Virus record (IMG/VR): IMGVR_UViG_3300025892_000065
Location: 1 to 34,269 of that record
Source of the DNA: a virus
DNA: 34,269 nt
Direction: 5' to 3' (one strand)
In this document: positions 13,712 through 23,084 of the stretch, one piece after another
Position numbering within the stretch: the first letter of the stretch is position 1
How the letters are laid out: each line of letters begins with the position of its first letter
Program-made: the position numbers and the translations under genes
Notes under the pieces: model-generated
What the model was told of the DNA's origin: nothing
Databases searched by the model: none
What the model saw: the letters and a program-made list of their open reading frames with translations, nothing else

Positions 13712-16700
13712 ATGCCAGCAAAAACTGATTTTAATGTCAGTCCATATTTTGATGATTTTACTGAAAGTAAGAATTTTCATAGAATTCTTTTTAGACCTGC
13801 ATTTGCTGTTCAAGCGAGAGAATTAACACAATCACAAACAATCTTACAAAATCAAATTGAAAGAGTAAGTGATCATATTTTCAAACAGGGTGCAATGGTT
13901 ATTCCTGGTCAAGTTTCTATTGATACAAGTTATTATGCTATTAAATTAACTTCAAAATCAGCAAGTTCAATTGATGACTATAATAACACTACAATTACAG
14001 GAGACACTTCAGGTGTTGTCGCTGAAGTTGTTGGTGTTTCAGCAACAGATGGTACTGATCCTGATACTTTATTTGTAAAATATAATAAAACAGGTACAAA
14101 TAAAACAGACACAATTTTTGCTGATGGTGAAAATATTACATCAGATGGTACTGGCACTCCTACTGCTGTAGTTGATACGGCTGCAACAGGTTCAGCTGCA
14201 GGAATACAAGAAGGTGTGTATTACATAAATGGATTTTTTGTAAAAGTTGTATCATCAACACTTGTATTAGACAAATATACAAGTACACCATCATACAGAA
14301 TTGGATTAAGTGTTACTGAAGCATTTACATCACCTGGTGATGACAGTTCACTTAACGATAATGCTCAAGGTAGTTCAAATGCAAATGCACCTGGAGCTCA
14401 CAGATTAAAAATTACACTTACATTAGCAAAGAAAACTTTATCATCCACTGAAGACAGTAACTTTTTTGAAATTGCTAGAGTTGAAAATGGTGTCATAAAA
14501 TCAGCAGTAAGAAATACTGAATATGCTGTATTAGAAGAAACACTTGCTAGAAGAACGTTTGACGAATCTGGTGATTACACTTTAAGTAATCCAGATTTTG
14601 ATGTAAGAGAACATTTAGATGATGAAAATAATAATAGAGGAATTTATACTGAGTCTAACGGTGGTGATTCAACTAAACTTGCAATTGGTGTTTCACCTTT
14701 TAAAGCATATGTAAAAGGATTTGAGGCTGAAACTATCGCTACAAAATATGTTGATGTAGATAAAGCAAGAGATTTTGATACTGCGAACAATAATAAAACA
14801 AGATTTAATTTAGACAACTACTTTGTAGTTGATAATGTTTACGGTTCTCCAGATGTTGGATTTGTTTCTGGTACTGTAGAGGCCTTTAAAACAATTAATT
14901 TATATGATACAAAAACAGGATCACGTGGTACTGAACAATCAACTTTAGGTGTAACTGTACCTCAAATTGGCAGAGCAAAAAGTAGAGGGTTTGAATTTGT
15001 AACGGGTTCAGAAACAGACGATATTTTTTCTACATCATCAAATTGGAAACATTATATTTTTGATGTAGAATTATTTACACATCTTAATACGATTGAGGCA
15101 ACTTCATTTACAACAGGTGAAATTGTTTCAGGAACAACTTCAGGTGCAACTGGTATAGTTCAATCTATTTCTGCAATAAAAAGTTCTGCTGTAACTTCAA
15201 TATCTGTTGCAAGTCCAGGTATTGTAACTTTAAATTCTCACGGTTTTGTAGATGGTCAACAAATAAATGTATCTGGTGGTAATTTTGAAATAGATGCGTC
15301 AGCATATACTGAAGGAACTTATACAGTTAGAAATGCAACTACAAATACTTTTGAATTATATGGTTCAAATGGAACAACTGCACAAAACGTAACAACGTTC
15401 ACATCAGCACCAACAATAACACATGGTGTTGTTGTATTGTTAAATGTACAAGGAGAGTTTAGTGCTAGTGAAACTATAGTTGGTCAAACTTCAAGTAACA
15501 CTGCAACTATTCAAGCAGACACAATTGGTAGAAAAGGTGTTAAAATTGTTGACAATACAGCAATTAAACAAATTGGCATGGCAGGTTCACCTACTTACAC
15601 AGCTGACACAACTTTAAATAATACATATGGTACTAATGAAACAATTGTAGGTAACGTAACCATTGCAAATAGTTCATCACAATTATTAGGTAAAGGTACA
15701 AACTTTAATGTAGATTTAAAAATAGGAGATTCAATTTCATTTACAAATGATACAGGATCAACAGTTACAAAAATCATTAAAAATATTATTTCACAAACAG
15801 AAGCAACTTTAGATAGTGTTGTGGGTAGTTCAGACATATCAACTGCTGCTGTTTTAACAAAAAAAAGAGCAAAACTTACAAATCCTGATAACAATATTTT
15901 GGTGTTTCCTTTACCATATACAACAGTTAAAACATTAAAAACTACATCAAATTTAGGACAAACTGATACAAACTTTAACGTAAGAAGACAGTTTACTGCT
16001 ACATTATCACCAAACGGTGATGAAACAATAACAGCTGGATCAGATGAAACTTTCGTATCTTTGTCCGATAAAGATTTTTCAGTTTCTATTACGTTAGCGG
16101 GTGGTGGTTCTTCAACAGGTTCAGTTGGTGATGTATTAAACCTATCTGGCAGTAACCACGAAGGTGACGCAATATTCACTTTACAAGGTTCGCCTGTTGG
16201 TAAAACATTAAAACTGGATTTTGGTGCTGATTTTGCTGGGCACACAATCAAAATAATTGCCACAGTAAGTAGAACGATTGCAGGTTCAAAAAATAAATCT
16301 TTAAATGAAGCTTCCATTTTAGACACCCATAATGATGGCGTATCTGATACAGAAATTCAAAGTGGTATCATTAATTTAAAGAAGGCAGATATTTTTAAAT
16401 TAAATAATATTTACATGTCAAGTGGTTTTGGTTCAGTTGCTGATAGTTCAGATACAGATATTACAGATAGATTTGACTTAGATAATGGTCAAAGAGATAA
16501 CTTTTATGACATTGGAAGAATTAAATTGAAACCAGGTGCTATCGTTCCTACAGGAGAATTATATATTTCTTTTGATTATTTCTCACATGGTACCGGCGAT
16601 TATTTTGATGTGGATTCATATTCAGGAGTAATTAACTATGAAGATATACCAAGTTATACGTCTGATACAACTGGCCAAACATATCAATTAAGAGATACAT

Positions 16701-19700
16701 TAGACTTTAGACCAAGAGTTGATGATGCATCAACAATTGATAGTGGATCAAACGATAGATCCTATGATGGAGTAGGTGCATCACGTATTGATGTACCACA
16801 ATTTGGTTCAGATATAACTTCAGATTTAGAATTTTATTTAAATAGAATAGACAAAATTTTTATAACAAGAGAAGCTGATTTAAAAGTTGTAAAAGGCGCT
16901 TCTGCATTAAATCCTTTAGAACCTGGTAACCTAGATGGTCACCTATTACTTGCAACTTTAAATATTCCAAGTTATACTTTAAATACAGATGAAGTAACTA
17001 TAACTAAAGAAGATAATAAACGATTTACAATGAGAGATATAGGTGCTTTAGAAAACAGAATTAAAAACATAGAATACTATACTCAACTTTCTCTATTAGA
17101 GGCTGATGCCCAATCACTACAAATACAAGATGCTGATGGTTTTGATAGATTTAAAAATGGTTTTGTAGTTGATAACTTTACAGGTCACAATGTTGGCGAT
17201 GTAGGTAATAATGACTACAAGCTCTCAATTGATAGAGCTCGAGGTGAGGCAAGAACATTATTTAACGAGGATGTTGTTGAGTTAGAGGAAATAGATAACG
17301 ATTTAACTACACTAGTAGCAGCAGATAGAACAGCTGCAAACTATCAAAAAACTGGTGATGTTATAACTCTACCTTATACAGAAACAAGTTTTATTGAACA
17401 ACCATATGCAACAAAAACAGAAAATTTAAATCCTTTCTTTATATTTGATTGGATTGGAGATATTACATTAGATCCACCAGTTGATGAATGGAAAGAAACA
17501 AGAACAGCTCCTGAATTAGTTGTAAACGTTAATGGTACTTTTGATAATCTTGCTAGAGAAAGAGGATTAAGTAATACTAGTACAACAGAAATACCTGTAG
17601 GTACTGAATGGAATGAATGGCAAGATCAATGGTCAGGAAATGCTAGAACATCACAAAGATGGCAAGGTAATAGTTTAGTTTCTACAACAAGTAGAGATGT
17701 TGTTCAAACAAGAAGTGGTGTAAGAACAACTATAGTGCCACAAACAGTTAGACAAAGTTTAGGTAATAGAGTTATATCTGTTGCGTTTGTTCCCTTTATT
17801 AGAAGTAGAACAATCAACTTTACTGCTCAAGGTATGAGACCTAATGCAAGAATTTATCCTTTCTTTGATGAACAAAATGTAACAAGTTATGTTGCACCAA
17901 CAGGTGGTAATGCTGGTGATAATATTGAAACAGATGTAAATGGTTCTGCTACAGGTACATTTGAAATACCTAATCCTAATACAACAGGAAATCCAAGATG
18001 GAGAACAGGTAAAAGAGTATTCAGATTAACAAGTTCATCTACAAACAGTACAGATAGAACAGCAGTTGCTACATCAGCAGAAGCTGATTATGATGCAAAA
18101 GGTTTATTAGAAACAGTACAAGAAGCTATAGTTTCAACAAGAGAAGCTAGAACGGTAAGAACATCTACAACATCAACTAGAAGAACAACTAGAACGGCAA
18201 GTAGAGTTGTTGGTACAAGAGGTGGTAATGGTAATGGTGGTGGTGGTGGTGGTGATCCATTGGCACAATCATTTGTAGTTGATAGTGAAGATGGTATATT
18301 CGTAACTTCGGTTGATGCTTTCTTTGCAACTAAATCATCTACAATTCCAGTAAGAGCTGAAATTAGAAGAATGGAAAATGGTTATCCTAGTGAAACATTA
18401 TTACCATTTGCTAGAAAATATTTAAATCCAAATTCTATTAATACAAGTACAGATGGTTCAACTGCAACTACATTTACATTTGACTCTCCTGTTTACTTAC
18501 AAGAAGGTATTGAATATTGTTTAGTCTTATATTCAGACTCAAAAGATTATACAGTTTACGTTGCTAGATTGGGTGAAACAACACTAGATGGTAATAGAAC
18601 AGTATCTAATCAACCTGCAACTGGTGTGCTATTCAAGTCAGCAAACAATCGTACATGGTCTGCTGAACAAATGGAAGATTTAAAATTTACTTTAAATAAA
18701 GCAGTTTTCGATACTAGTTCTTCTGGTACTTTAACACTTTCAAATGAAACATTACCTAGTAAAACACTTGATAATAATCCTATTAGAACATTTAACGGTT
18801 CTTCTACAATTAGAATTTTTCACAAAAACCATGGATTACATAGTACAAGTGATAATGTAACAATAACAGGTTTAGCTTCAGGTACTTTTAATGGTATTGA
18901 TACATCTATAAATCCTATAAACGGAACATATACAAGTATTAAAAATATAACTTTAGATAGTTATGATATTACAACAACTGGTACTGCTACTGCTACAGGT
19001 GATATAGGCGGTTCTACTGTAACAGCTACACAAAATAGACAGTTTGATGTATTACAACTTCAAATAGGACATGTAATACATCCAGGTACTACTTTAACAT
19101 CTAATATTAGAACAACAACTGGTAAATCTGTTCATGGAACAGAAACACCATTTATATTGGCAGGTGAAAGTTCAACTCAATCTGTTGTATTAGGAGATAA
19201 CATTTACTTTACTGAACCAAAACTGGTTGCAAGTGAAATTAATGAAACAAATCAGTCAACATTAAATGGAAGTAAATCATTTGTAACAAATTTAATATTC
19301 AGTTCAACAAATGCTAATCTTTCTCCTGTTATTGATTTAAAACGTGTTAATGTATTTGCAATATCAAATAGATTAAATAATCCAACTGTAAGTTCTACAA
19401 ATACATTCACAGGTGATGGATCAACAACTGCGTTTACTTTATCAGGTACTCCTGATGATGTTCATATTTTATCAGTAACAAAATCAGGACAAAAATTATC
19501 TCCTGTTGTTGACTTTACAGTTTCTGGTCCTACATTAACTATGACAAGTGCGCCAGCAAGTGGTGCTAAAGTTGTTGCAAAAATTACAAATACAGTAAAT
19601 TATGTTGATGATACTGCAATACAAGGTGGTTCATCTGCTGGTTCTTATATAACAAAATCTATTAATCTTGCAAACGTTTCTAAGGCACTTGAAATAAGAG

Positions 19701-20002
19701 TGGCTGCGAGTGTACGATCTACATCATCTATCAAAGTATATTATAGAGTGAGTGGTGGTGATGAAACAAGAAGAATACAAGATATAGAATTTACTCCGTT
19801 CAATACAGATGGTTCATCAGATAGTTCAGTTGCACCGTCTCAAGGAGATCAAGTTTTAGATACCGATTTTAAAGATTATAAATTTAGTGCAAGTGATATA
19901 CATGATTTTACTACGTTTCAAATTAAAATTGTATTTAGAGGAACTAATTCCTCATATACTGCAAGACTAAAAGACTTTAGAGGAATTGCTTTGGCGGTAT
20001 AG
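13712..20002 (+). CDS. Giant virion structural protein, DUF4815-like (gp10 position)
   Basis: 2096 residues, the largest gene here. The N-terminus (FNVSPYFDDFTESKNFHRIL, then FRPAFAVQARELTQSQTIL and DHIFKQGAMVIPG) is the DUF4815 type found in large baseplate or tail proteins of marine T4-like phages, usually placed at gp10. GE/TSGA modules lie near residues 462-486 and 580-605. A Thr/Arg-rich segment (RTSTTSTRRTTRTASR) and a glycine run (about 1507-1516) lead into DPLAQSFVVDSEDGIFVTSVD, probably a hinge before a domain that recurs in such proteins. The C-terminal 600 residues are beta-rich with adhesin-like composition. AGGAG precedes the start. Receptor binding or wedge-pin function is inferred. 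Confidence 0.8.
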   Translation: MPAKTDFNVSPYFDDFTESKNFHRILFRPAFAVQARELTQSQTILQNQIERVSDHIFKQGAMVIPGQVSIDTSYYAIKLTSKSASSIDDYNNTTITGDTSGVVAEVVGVSATDGTDPDTLFVKYNKTGTNKTDTIFADGENITSDGTGTPTAVVDTAATGSAAGIQEGVYYINGFFVKVVSSTLVLDKYTSTPSYRIGLSVTEAFTSPGDDSSLNDNAQGSSNANAPGAHRLKITLTLAKKTLSSTEDSNFFEIARVENGVIKSAVRNTEYAVLEETLARRTFDESGDYTLSNPDFDVREHLDDENNNRGIYTESNGGDSTKLAIGVSPFKAYVKGFEAETIATKYVDVDKARDFDTANNNKTRFNLDNYFVVDNVYGSPDVGFVSGTVEAFKTINLYDTKTGSRGTEQSTLGVTVPQIGRAKSRGFEFVTGSETDDIFSTSSNWKHYIFDVELFTHLNTIEATSFTTGEIVSGTTSGATGIVQSISAIKSSAVTSISVASPGIVTLNSHGFVDGQQINVSGGNFEIDASAYTEGTYTVRNATTNTFELYGSNGTTAQNVTTFTSAPTITHGVVVLLNVQGEFSASETIVGQTSSNTATIQADTIGRKGVKIVDNTAIKQIGMAGSPTYTADTTLNNTYGTNETIVGNVTIANSSSQLLGKGTNFNVDLKIGDSISFTNDTGSTVTKIIKNIISQTEATLDSVVGSSDISTAAVLTKKRAKLTNPDNNILVFPLPYTTVKTLKTTSNLGQTDTNFNVRRQFTATLSPNGDETITAGSDETFVSLSDKDFSVSITLAGGGSSTGSVGDVLNLSGSNHEGDAIFTLQGSPVGKTLKLDFGADFAGHTIKIIATVSRTIAGSKNKSLNEASILDTHNDGVSDTEIQSGIINLKKADIFKLNNIYMSSGFGSVADSSDTDITDRFDLDNGQRDNFYDIGRIKLKPGAIVPTGELYISFDYFSHGTGDYFDVDSYSGVINYEDIPSYTSDTTGQTYQLRDTLDFRPRVDDASTIDSGSNDRSYDGVGASRIDVPQFGSDITSDLEFYLNRIDKIFITREADLKVVKGASALNPLEPGNLDGHLLLATLNIPSYTLNTDEVTITKEDNKRFTMRDIGALENRIKNIEYYTQLSLLEADAQSLQIQDADGFDRFKNGFVVDNFTGHNVGDVGNNDYKLSIDRARGEARTLFNEDVVELEEIDNDLTTLVAADRTAANYQKTGDVITLPYTETSFIEQPYATKTENLNPFFIFDWIGDITLDPPVDEWKETRTAPELVVNVNGTFDNLARERGLSNTSTTEIPVGTEWNEWQDQWSGNARTSQRWQGNSLVSTTSRDVVQTRSGVRTTIVPQTVRQSLGNRVISVAFVPFIRSRTINFTAQGMRPNARIYPFFDEQNVTSYVAPTGGNAGDNIETDVNGSATGTFEIPNPNTTGNPRWRTGKRVFRLTSSSTNSTDRTAVATSAEADYDAKGLLETVQEAIVSTREARTVRTSTTSTRRTTRTASRVVGTRGGNGNGGGGGGDPLAQSFVVDSEDGIFVTSVDAFFATKSSTIPVRAEIRRMENGYPSETLLPFARKYLNPNSINTSTDGSTATTFTFDSPVYLQEGIEYCLVLYSDSKDYTVYVARLGETTLDGNRTVSNQPATGVLFKSANNRTWSAEQMEDLKFTLNKAVFDTSSSGTLTLSNETLPSKTLDNNPIRTFNGSSTIRIFHKNHGLHSTSDNVTITGLASGTFNGIDTSINPINGTYTSIKNITLDSYDITTTGTATATGDIGGSTVTATQNRQFDVLQLQIGHVIHPGTTLTSNIRTTTGKSVHGTETPFILAGESSTQSVVLGDNIYFTEPKLVASEINETNQSTLNGSKSFVTNLIFSSTNANLSPVIDLKRVNVFAISNRLNNPTVSSTNTFTGDGSTTAFTLSGTPDDVHILSVTKSGQKLSPVVDFTVSGPTLTMTSAPASGAKVVAKITNTVNYVDDTAIQGGSSAGSYITKSINLANVSKALEIRVAASVRSTSSIKVYYRVSGGDETRRIQDIEFTPFNTDGSSDSSVAPSQGDQVLDTDFKDYKFSASDIHDFTTFQIKIVFRGTNSSYTARLKDFRGIALAV

Positions 20003-20003
20003 T

Positions 20004-20225
20004 ATGTCTTATATTAAAGTTGAAGGTTATACACATTTAGTTAGAGATAAAAGTTCTAACGCAATTGTAAACACTGATAAAACTGAATATCAACTTTATA
20101 TGACAAGAAAAAATGCGAGAGTTAAAAATATAGATCAATTTAGACACGCTGTAAAAGAGATAAATAGTTTAAAAATAGAATTGTATGAAATAAAAAAAAT
20201 GTTAGAAAAGGTTATAAAAAAATAA
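20004..20225 (+). CDS. Small conserved structural-block protein (73 aa)
   Basis: I start at ATG 20004, one base after the previous stop; an upstream in-frame ATG lies inside the giant gene. The product reads MSYIKVEGYTHLVRDKSSNA, then IVNTDKTEYQLYMTRKNAR and a C-terminal coiled coil (EINSLKIELYEIKKMLEKV). Small proteins with a 'V.GH.HLVRD..SNAI' start are common after the large baseplate gene in marine T4-like phages, as far as I recall. The coiled coil suggests oligomerisation or a chaperone/adaptor role for the fibre genes beside it. Confidence 0.75.
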   Translation: MSYIKVEGYTHLVRDKSSNAIVNTDKTEYQLYMTRKNARVKNIDQFRHAVKEINSLKIELYEIKKMLEKVIKK

Positions 20226-21041
20226 ATGGCTGCAAGAACAATAACAACCACAGACACTTTAGAAGATTTAAGATTACAGTTTAACGCATTATCAGAAAAT
20301 GATTTTGGTGATATTGGAACATTAGATTCTTCTCTTACAGCAACTTCAGTAATTGGTGCTGTTAATGAATTATCAGCCGCTGTGACTGCTGGAACAGGAT
20401 TTTTTTTAGAAGATTCAAGTTCAACAATACAACAAATAGCTGCGGGACAAACTCTACATGTTGATGGTTCAACAAATATAAATGCTGTTGTTTCGGTATC
20501 TGATACTTTAACAATTTCTTTAACTGACGACATATCAGTAAGTGGTACATCACACACTTTTGGTACACTTCAAATAAGTAGTAATACTATTAGTTCTTCA
20601 AATAGTGATACTATTACCTTAAACGATAATATTACTGTTAGTGGTTCAGTTGTAGCTGGCTCTACTACTTTAAATCCATCAGCAGCTAATACTAATATAA
20701 TTAACTCAACAGGTATAGTGAAATTTGGCTCAGATATAAATTTAAATGCAGGTTATAATATATCCTTTGAAGGTACAACAGATAATGACTTTGAAACAAC
20801 TTTAACTTTAACAGATCCAACTGCCGATAACACATTAACATTACCAGATGAAACAGGGACAATTGTAACAACAGGAAGTTCAGGTGTTGTCACTGGTACC
20901 ATGATAGATAGTGATACAGTAGGAGAGTCTAATATGGCAGATGATGCTATAGGCCAAGATCAATTAAAATCTGTTGCAACATTACAAATAATAAATTCTT
21001 CTGGTGTGGTTGTTAAAACAATCTATGGTGCAGGAGCATAA
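20226..21041 (+). CDS. Fibre-like structural protein
   Basis: 271 residues, starting immediately after the preceding stop. The first 60 residues (TTTDTLEDLRLQFNALSEND, SVIGAVNELSAAV) are helical and resemble N-termini of short marine phage fibres. The middle has strand repeats typical of trimeric shafts (HVDGSTNINAVVSVSDTL; NAGYNISFEGTTDNDFETTL), with LTLTDPTADNTLTLPDETGT, a unit seen in many phage tail fibres. The C-terminal 20 residues (LQIINSSGVVVKTIYGAGA) are nearly the same as the end of the protein at 11233. No catalytic or chaperone domain is seen. Confidence 0.75.
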   Translation: MAARTITTTDTLEDLRLQFNALSENDFGDIGTLDSSLTATSVIGAVNELSAAVTAGTGFFLEDSSSTIQQIAAGQTLHVDGSTNINAVVSVSDTLTISLTDDISVSGTSHTFGTLQISSNTISSSNSDTITLNDNITVSGSVVAGSTTLNPSAANTNIINSTGIVKFGSDINLNAGYNISFEGTTDNDFETTLTLTDPTADNTLTLPDETGTIVTTGSSGVVTGTMIDSDTVGESNMADDAIGQDQLKSVATLQIINSSGVVVKTIYGAGA

Positions 21042-21044
21042 ATA
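21037..21044 (+). promoter_or_regulatory. Possible late promoter, CATAAATA
   Basis: CATAAATA, one mismatch to TATAAATA, overlaps the stop of the fibre-like gene and lies 26 bases before the ATG at 21071; a GGAGA ribosome site follows. Weak evidence on its own. Confidence 0.35.
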
Positions 21045-21070
21045 TAAAAAATTTATAAAATGGAGATACT

Positions 21071-22006
21071 ATGGCAGTAAGAACACCTTTAAAAAATGAC
21101 AGTGGTAATTTAAAACAAATGTCATCCAGTGAGATAGATGGTATTGTAGATCAAATTGTATATCAATATTCTTTAAATCCAAGTGTCGCTTTATCAGTAG
21201 TATCATCAGGTGGTAGTTTAAGTTCAATCACAGATACAAGAAAAAAGGCTGGTGCATCTTCTAGTAGAGCAGATAGATTTCCAACTGAGTCTGAAACAGC
21301 AGAACCTGGTACTGTAACAGTTACTTATGACAAAGTTGATCAATCAACAACTACAGTAACACCTACAACAGATACAGGCAAAACATGGCCTGTGTATTAT
21401 ACATCAGGTGGTAACATGCAAGCTATGACACTACAAGATGTAAAAGATACTTTTTTACATCCTGCAATAGATTTATTGTCAGCTGGATCTACAACAACTC
21501 AACAGGCAGGTACTTATCATATTTCATCTTCAACATCTGTCTCTGGTTCAACTAGAGTTTCATCTACAGCTATTTTTTCTGATACAAGAGCAAATACAAG
21601 TGCTTATACTGCAGGTGGTATTTCTGAAACACTAGATCAACCAACAACCATTACAAGTTATTATTTGTATAGAGTAAATGGTTCAGATACTTCTTATGTT
21701 AATCCAATGTTTATTACATCAGGTAACCATTTACAAGAATTTTTACCTACAACATGGGAATCCTTAGTACAAGAATGGATTAGATATACGGCTGCATCGT
21801 CAAGTGATGGTTATTCAATCAGTTATAATATAGGAACTTCAGGTTCAGGTAATACAAGAGGTTCTGGTATGGGTGATACAAGATTAAATGGTTCTGGTAA
21901 TTACCAAACAAGATTTGTAAATACAGATGATTACAGAGCACAAGAATTTCCTAACGGATCAGCTGCAACTATAAATACATATTATTTAAGAATAAACAAA
22001 TCTTAA
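21071..22006 (+). CDS. Virion structural protein (311 aa)
   Basis: The N-terminus reads MAVRTPLKNDSGNLKQMSSS and then EIDGIVDQIVYQYSLNPSVAL. A Ser/Thr-rich middle (TETAEPGT-type spacer, TTTVTPTTDTG) precedes VYYTSGGNMQAMTLQDVKDTF and FLHPAIDLL. The C-terminal half has the pattern YYLYRVNGSDTSYVNPMFIT, then FLPTTWESLVQEWIRYTA and a Gly-rich stretch GSGNTRGSGMGDTRLNGSGN. Proteins of this build are conserved in the tail/baseplate block of marine T4-like phages but lack a T4 counterpart I can name. TGGAGA nine bases before the ATG is the ribosome site. Confidence 0.7.
   Translation: MAVRTPLKNDSGNLKQMSSSEIDGIVDQIVYQYSLNPSVALSVVSSGGSLSSITDTRKKAGASSSRADRFPTESETAEPGTVTVTYDKVDQSTTTVTPTTDTGKTWPVYYTSGGNMQAMTLQDVKDTFLHPAIDLLSAGSTTTQQAGTYHISSSTSVSGSTRVSSTAIFSDTRANTSAYTAGGISETLDQPTTITSYYLYRVNGSDTSYVNPMFITSGNHLQEFLPTTWESLVQEWIRYTAASSSDGYSISYNIGTSGSGNTRGSGMGDTRLNGSGNYQTRFVNTDDYRAQEFPNGSAATINTYYLRINKS
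21970..21977 (+). promoter_or_regulatory. Possible internal late promoter TATAAATA
   Basis: Exact TATAAATA inside the last codons of the preceding structural gene, 59 bases before the ATG at 22037. It could serve that last plus-strand gene, but it overlaps coding sequence and may be chance in AT-rich DNA. Confidence 0.4.
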
Positions 22007-22036
22007 TATGAATATATTACACAAGGGAAAACAAAA

Positions 22037-22528
22037 ATGTTAACTGAAGAATTTTTAAAAGGCAATTTAATTAATGCTTATTTCATAGATAATGAAAAAA
22101 AAAATATAGAAATGGTTCTTAGATCACAGGATCAAAAAAGTGTGTTTACTGAAATAACACCATTTGATGAAAATAACGAGCAGTATAGAATACTTATAAA
22201 AAATATATCATTAGATCAACTACATGAGAACACTTATCAGAAAAAGAAAGACGAAAGACGTGAATATGAAGAAGAGGTGATTAGAATTGCAAAAAGAGAT
22301 GGTCTAATTTCAGACAATATCAATAATGGAGAATATTTTACAAATATGTTAAAGGTAATTGTAGAGGATGAAAGTAATGAAGATCATTTGTTTGCTTTAA
22401 AAATTGCATTATTTGAAGTCGAAGATATAAGAGATTCGGAAAATATTGAATTGAAAAAAAATATAAGACAATCAAAAAGTAAAGCTGAAATATTATTAAA
22501 TGCTTTAAAGATTATTTGTAAGGAATAA
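22037..22528 (+). CDS. Hypothetical acidic protein at end of structural block (163 aa)
   Basis: A charged, mostly helical protein: MLTEEFLKGNLINAYFIDNE at the start, a strand pair (VLRSQDQKSVFTEITPFDEN), a long helical stretch (KKKDERREYEEEVIRIAKRD) and a C-terminal basic helix (NIRQSKSKAEILLNALKIIC). No signal or membrane segment is seen. Similar short acidic proteins follow fibre genes in marine T4-like phages, but I cannot name a function. Its 3' end overlaps the convergent glycosyltransferase gene by 17 bases, where the plus-strand block meets the minus-strand operon; no hairpin terminator is visible there. Confidence 0.7.
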   Translation: MLTEEFLKGNLINAYFIDNEKKNIEMVLRSQDQKSVFTEITPFDENNEQYRILIKNISLDQLHENTYQKKKDERREYEEEVIRIAKRDGLISDNINNGEYFTNMLKVIVEDESNEDHLFALKIALFEVEDIRDSENIELKKNIRQSKSKAEILLNALKIICKE

Positions 22529-23084
22529 AATAATCACTATACCAACCTGTCCAACCTTTTTCTTGGAGATGGTGCATTTGACCTAATGTACAAATACTTA
22601 CTCTTGGTGGTCTTCTATAAATGTAATTTTTTATTGAAGGACAAATTTTATCATATGTTTCATATTTAATATTTTTATAATACCATTCATCACTTCCTCT
22701 TGTATATGTTTTTATATAATATTCATCATATTTTTTAAATTTATCCCATATATAAGATACATCTCCTGTCCATGATACAATAGATGAGTTTAAAGGTGTA
22801 TGAGCAGGCTCTCTCCACCATGTATCATCTAGTAATGTAAAGTTTTTTCTAATTAAATTAGGTAACTTATCATGTATTACCATATCTAAATCAAAGTATA
22901 AGTTTTCACCATCTCTATATCTATTATACATTTGAAACTTGTTAAACCAGTTACCATATAGGTCGTCTTCTATAACTTCAAAACTATCATACTTTAGACC
23001 AGAATATACATCTATCATATGTTTTAAGTTATCAACGTGCCATTGAGTAAACTTATTACCAAATCTACAACAAATGATTCTCAT
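22512..23084 (-). CDS. GT-A type glycosyltransferase with DxD motif (last operon gene)
   Basis: I start at ATG 23084 (MRIICCRFGNKFTQWHVDNL), preceded by GAAAGAAAG; an in-frame ATG at 23108 lies deeper in the upstream gene. The 190-residue product has the Rossmann-like N-terminus of GT8-like enzymes and LYFDLDMVIHDKL with D65 and D67 as the metal-binding DxD. WWREPAHTPLNSSIVSW resembles the acceptor-side region. There is no signal peptide or membrane helix, so it is cytosolic. It is shorter than usual GT8 enzymes (about 250-300) and ends soon after GWTGWYSDYF. Sugar donor and acceptor are unknown. Confidence 0.72.
   Translation of the reverse strand: MRIICCRFGNKFTQWHVDNLKHMIDVYSGLKYDSFEVIEDDLYGNWFNKFQMYNRYRDGENLYFDLDMVIHDKLPNLIRKNFTLLDDTWWREPAHTPLNSSIVSWTGDVSYIWDKFKKYDEYYIKTYTRGSDEWYYKNIKYETYDKICPSIKNYIYRRPPRVSICTLGQMHHLQEKGWTGWYSDYFIPYK

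Noticed and set aside
15595-16326. Minus-strand ORF of 243 codons
   Set aside because: Lies wholly inside the 2096-residue structural gene; Val/Ser/Pro composition is the mirror of Thr/Asp/Asn codons on the plus strand.
18901-18930. TATAAATC-type late promoter look-alikes inside structural genes (also near 8870 and 22616)
   Set aside because: They differ at the last base, are inside coding sequence far from a start, and are expected by chance at this AT content.
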